DNA from: Candidatus Zixiibacteriota bacterium
Lineage (GTDB): Bacteria; Zixibacteria; MSB-5A5; JAABVY01
Length of the DNA: 6,893 nt
Assembly (NCBI GenBank): GCA_014730285.1
Contig: WJIM01000180.1
Coordinates: 1-6,893 of the forward strand
Direction of reading: 5' to 3'
Below the pieces are notes generated by a model. That model was not told the DNA's origin. It worked only from the letters and a program-made list of their open reading frames with translations, and made no database searches. The position numbers were made by a program, and so were the translations under genes. This document shows, piece after piece, positions 6,103 through 6,893 of this stretch; position 1 is the stretch's first letter, and each line of letters opens with the position of its first letter.

Positions 6103-6893
6103 ATGCAGAAAGAACGGGTTACAGCGCCGGATCGTGCCGCCGGAGAAGAGAATTTTGACGCCACTCTCAGGCCCCAGAAATTTGATGATTTTGTGGGTCA
6201 AAGGAAACTGGTGGACAATCTGAAGGTCTTCATCGAGGCCGCCTCGAAGCGGGGTGAAGCTCTCGACCATGTACTTCTCTACGGTCCGCCGGGGCTGGGC
6301 AAGACCACCCTGGCGCATGTCATGGCCAACGAGCTGGGTGTGAAAATAAAATCAACCTCAGGGCCTGTTTTGGAGCGCGCCGCCGATCTGGCCGGTCTTT
6401 TGACTAACATGAACCTGCGAGAGGTGATGTTTATCGATGAGATTCATCGTTTAAACCGTGTGGTCGAGGAATATCTATATCCGGCCATGGAGGACTTTTC
6501 GCTCGAAATAATGCTCGACAAGGGACCCTCGGCGCGCTCGGTACAGCTTCCTATCAAGCATTTTACGCTCGTGGGCGCAACAACCCGTGCCGGGCTTCTG
6601 ACCTCGCCTTTACGGTCGCGTTTCGGGGTGGTCGGGAGGCTGGACTATTATGATGTGCAGAGCCTTCAGAAAATAGTAAAGCGCTCTGCCAAAATCCTGG
6701 GGGTGAATATAGATGAGGAAGGCTCGTTCGAAATTGCCCGCAGGGCACGGGGCACACCCCGTGTAGCCAACCGTCTCCTGAAACGGGTACGGGATTTTGC
6801 CGAGGTGGCCGGCAACGGCGGTATCGACAGGAATATAGCCTCCGATTCTCTGGCACGTCTGGATGTCGATAATCTGGGTTTGGATGAAATGGA
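6103..6893 (+). CDS. ruvB: Holliday junction branch-migration ATPase RuvB (3' truncated by window end)
   Basis: RuvB is the hexameric AAA+ motor that, with RuvA, drives branch migration of Holliday junctions during recombinational repair. About 263 residues are visible of a usual 330-350. An N-terminal DATLRPQKFDDFVGQ opening is followed by Walker A GPPGLGKT (61-68), Walker B DEIH (112-115), sensor 1 in VGATTRAG (157-164), the arginine-finger region SPLRSRFG (R173) and the lid domain with RARGTPRVANRLLKRVRDFA. The C-terminal winged-helix DNA-binding domain lies beyond the window. An in-frame TAA at 6094-6096 leaves the ATG at 6103 as the first normal start; the site before it (AAGAGA, 6095-6100) is weak and close. 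ruvA is not immediately upstream; a divergent membrane protein gene is. The frame is open to the last base, with no sign of decay. Confidence 0.97.
   Translation, partial: MQKERVTAPDRAAGEENFDATLRPQKFDDFVGQRKLVDNLKVFIEAASKRGEALDHVLLYGPPGLGKTTLAHVMANELGVKIKSTSGPVLERAADLAGLLTNMNLREVMFIDEIHRLNRVVEEYLYPAMEDFSLEIMLDKGPSARSVQLPIKHFTLVGATTRAGLLTSPLRSRFGVVGRLDYYDVQSLQKIVKRSAKILGVNIDEEGSFEIARRARGTPRVANRLLKRVRDFAEVAGNGGIDRNIASDSLARLDVDNLGLDEM

Noticed and set aside
1..6893. CRISPR array, tRNA/rRNA genes, insertion sequences, toxin-antitoxin or phage-defence genes
   Set aside because: No regularly spaced repeats, RNA-gene signatures, transposase motifs or defence-type domains were seen on either strand.

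Overview
The window looks like ordinary bacterial chromosome of moderate GC from a motile, Gram-negative-type organism. It has chemotaxis genes and a sigma-54 activator, mostly AGGA/GAGG-type ribosome binding sites and tight gene spacing. The taxon cannot be fixed from sequence alone. The mix of a CheA/CheB signalling cluster with an NtrC-type two-component pair would fit a deltaproteobacterium-like lineage or a candidate phylum such as Zixibacteria, but this is a low-confidence guess.

Bases 1-4961 carry a co-directional plus-strand block. It begins with the 3' part of cheA (cut by the window edge), followed by cheB, a soluble PAS histidine kinase, an NtrC-family response regulator, and a 62-codon four-cysteine protein starting 4 nt after the regulator's stop. 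The biochemical logic is clear for the first two genes. CheA autophosphorylates in response to chemoreceptors and donates phosphate to CheB, which demethylates or deamidates receptors for adaptation. The kinase/regulator pair has the architecture of FlrB/FlrC or FleS/FleR and may connect this locus to sigma-54-dependent transcription, possibly of flagellar genes. That link is inferred from architecture and position only.

Bases 4962-5236 are non-coding and lie between convergent genes. They hold a hairpin at 5028-5050, a dense cluster of three small inverted repeats at 5091-5152 that looks like a REP/dispersed-repeat element, and a good bidirectional rho-independent terminator at 5179-5223.

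Bases 5237-5917 (minus strand) encode an uncharacterised four-helix membrane protein with a near-perfect ribosome binding site. The 185-nt divergent spacer 5918-6102 contains a candidate promoter for this gene and a striking 8-4-8 inverted repeat at 6001-6020. A weak promoter-like pair for the opposite gene abuts the same repeat.

Bases 6103-6893 (plus strand) are the 5' three-quarters of ruvB, the Holliday-junction branch-migration motor, cut by the window end just before its winged-helix DNA-binding domain. No clearly novel multi-gene system is visible. The points most worth a second look are the repeat cluster, the Cys4 small protein, the kinase gene that lacks a ribosome binding site but has a promoter-like sequence placed for a leaderless start, and the divergent-spacer palindrome.
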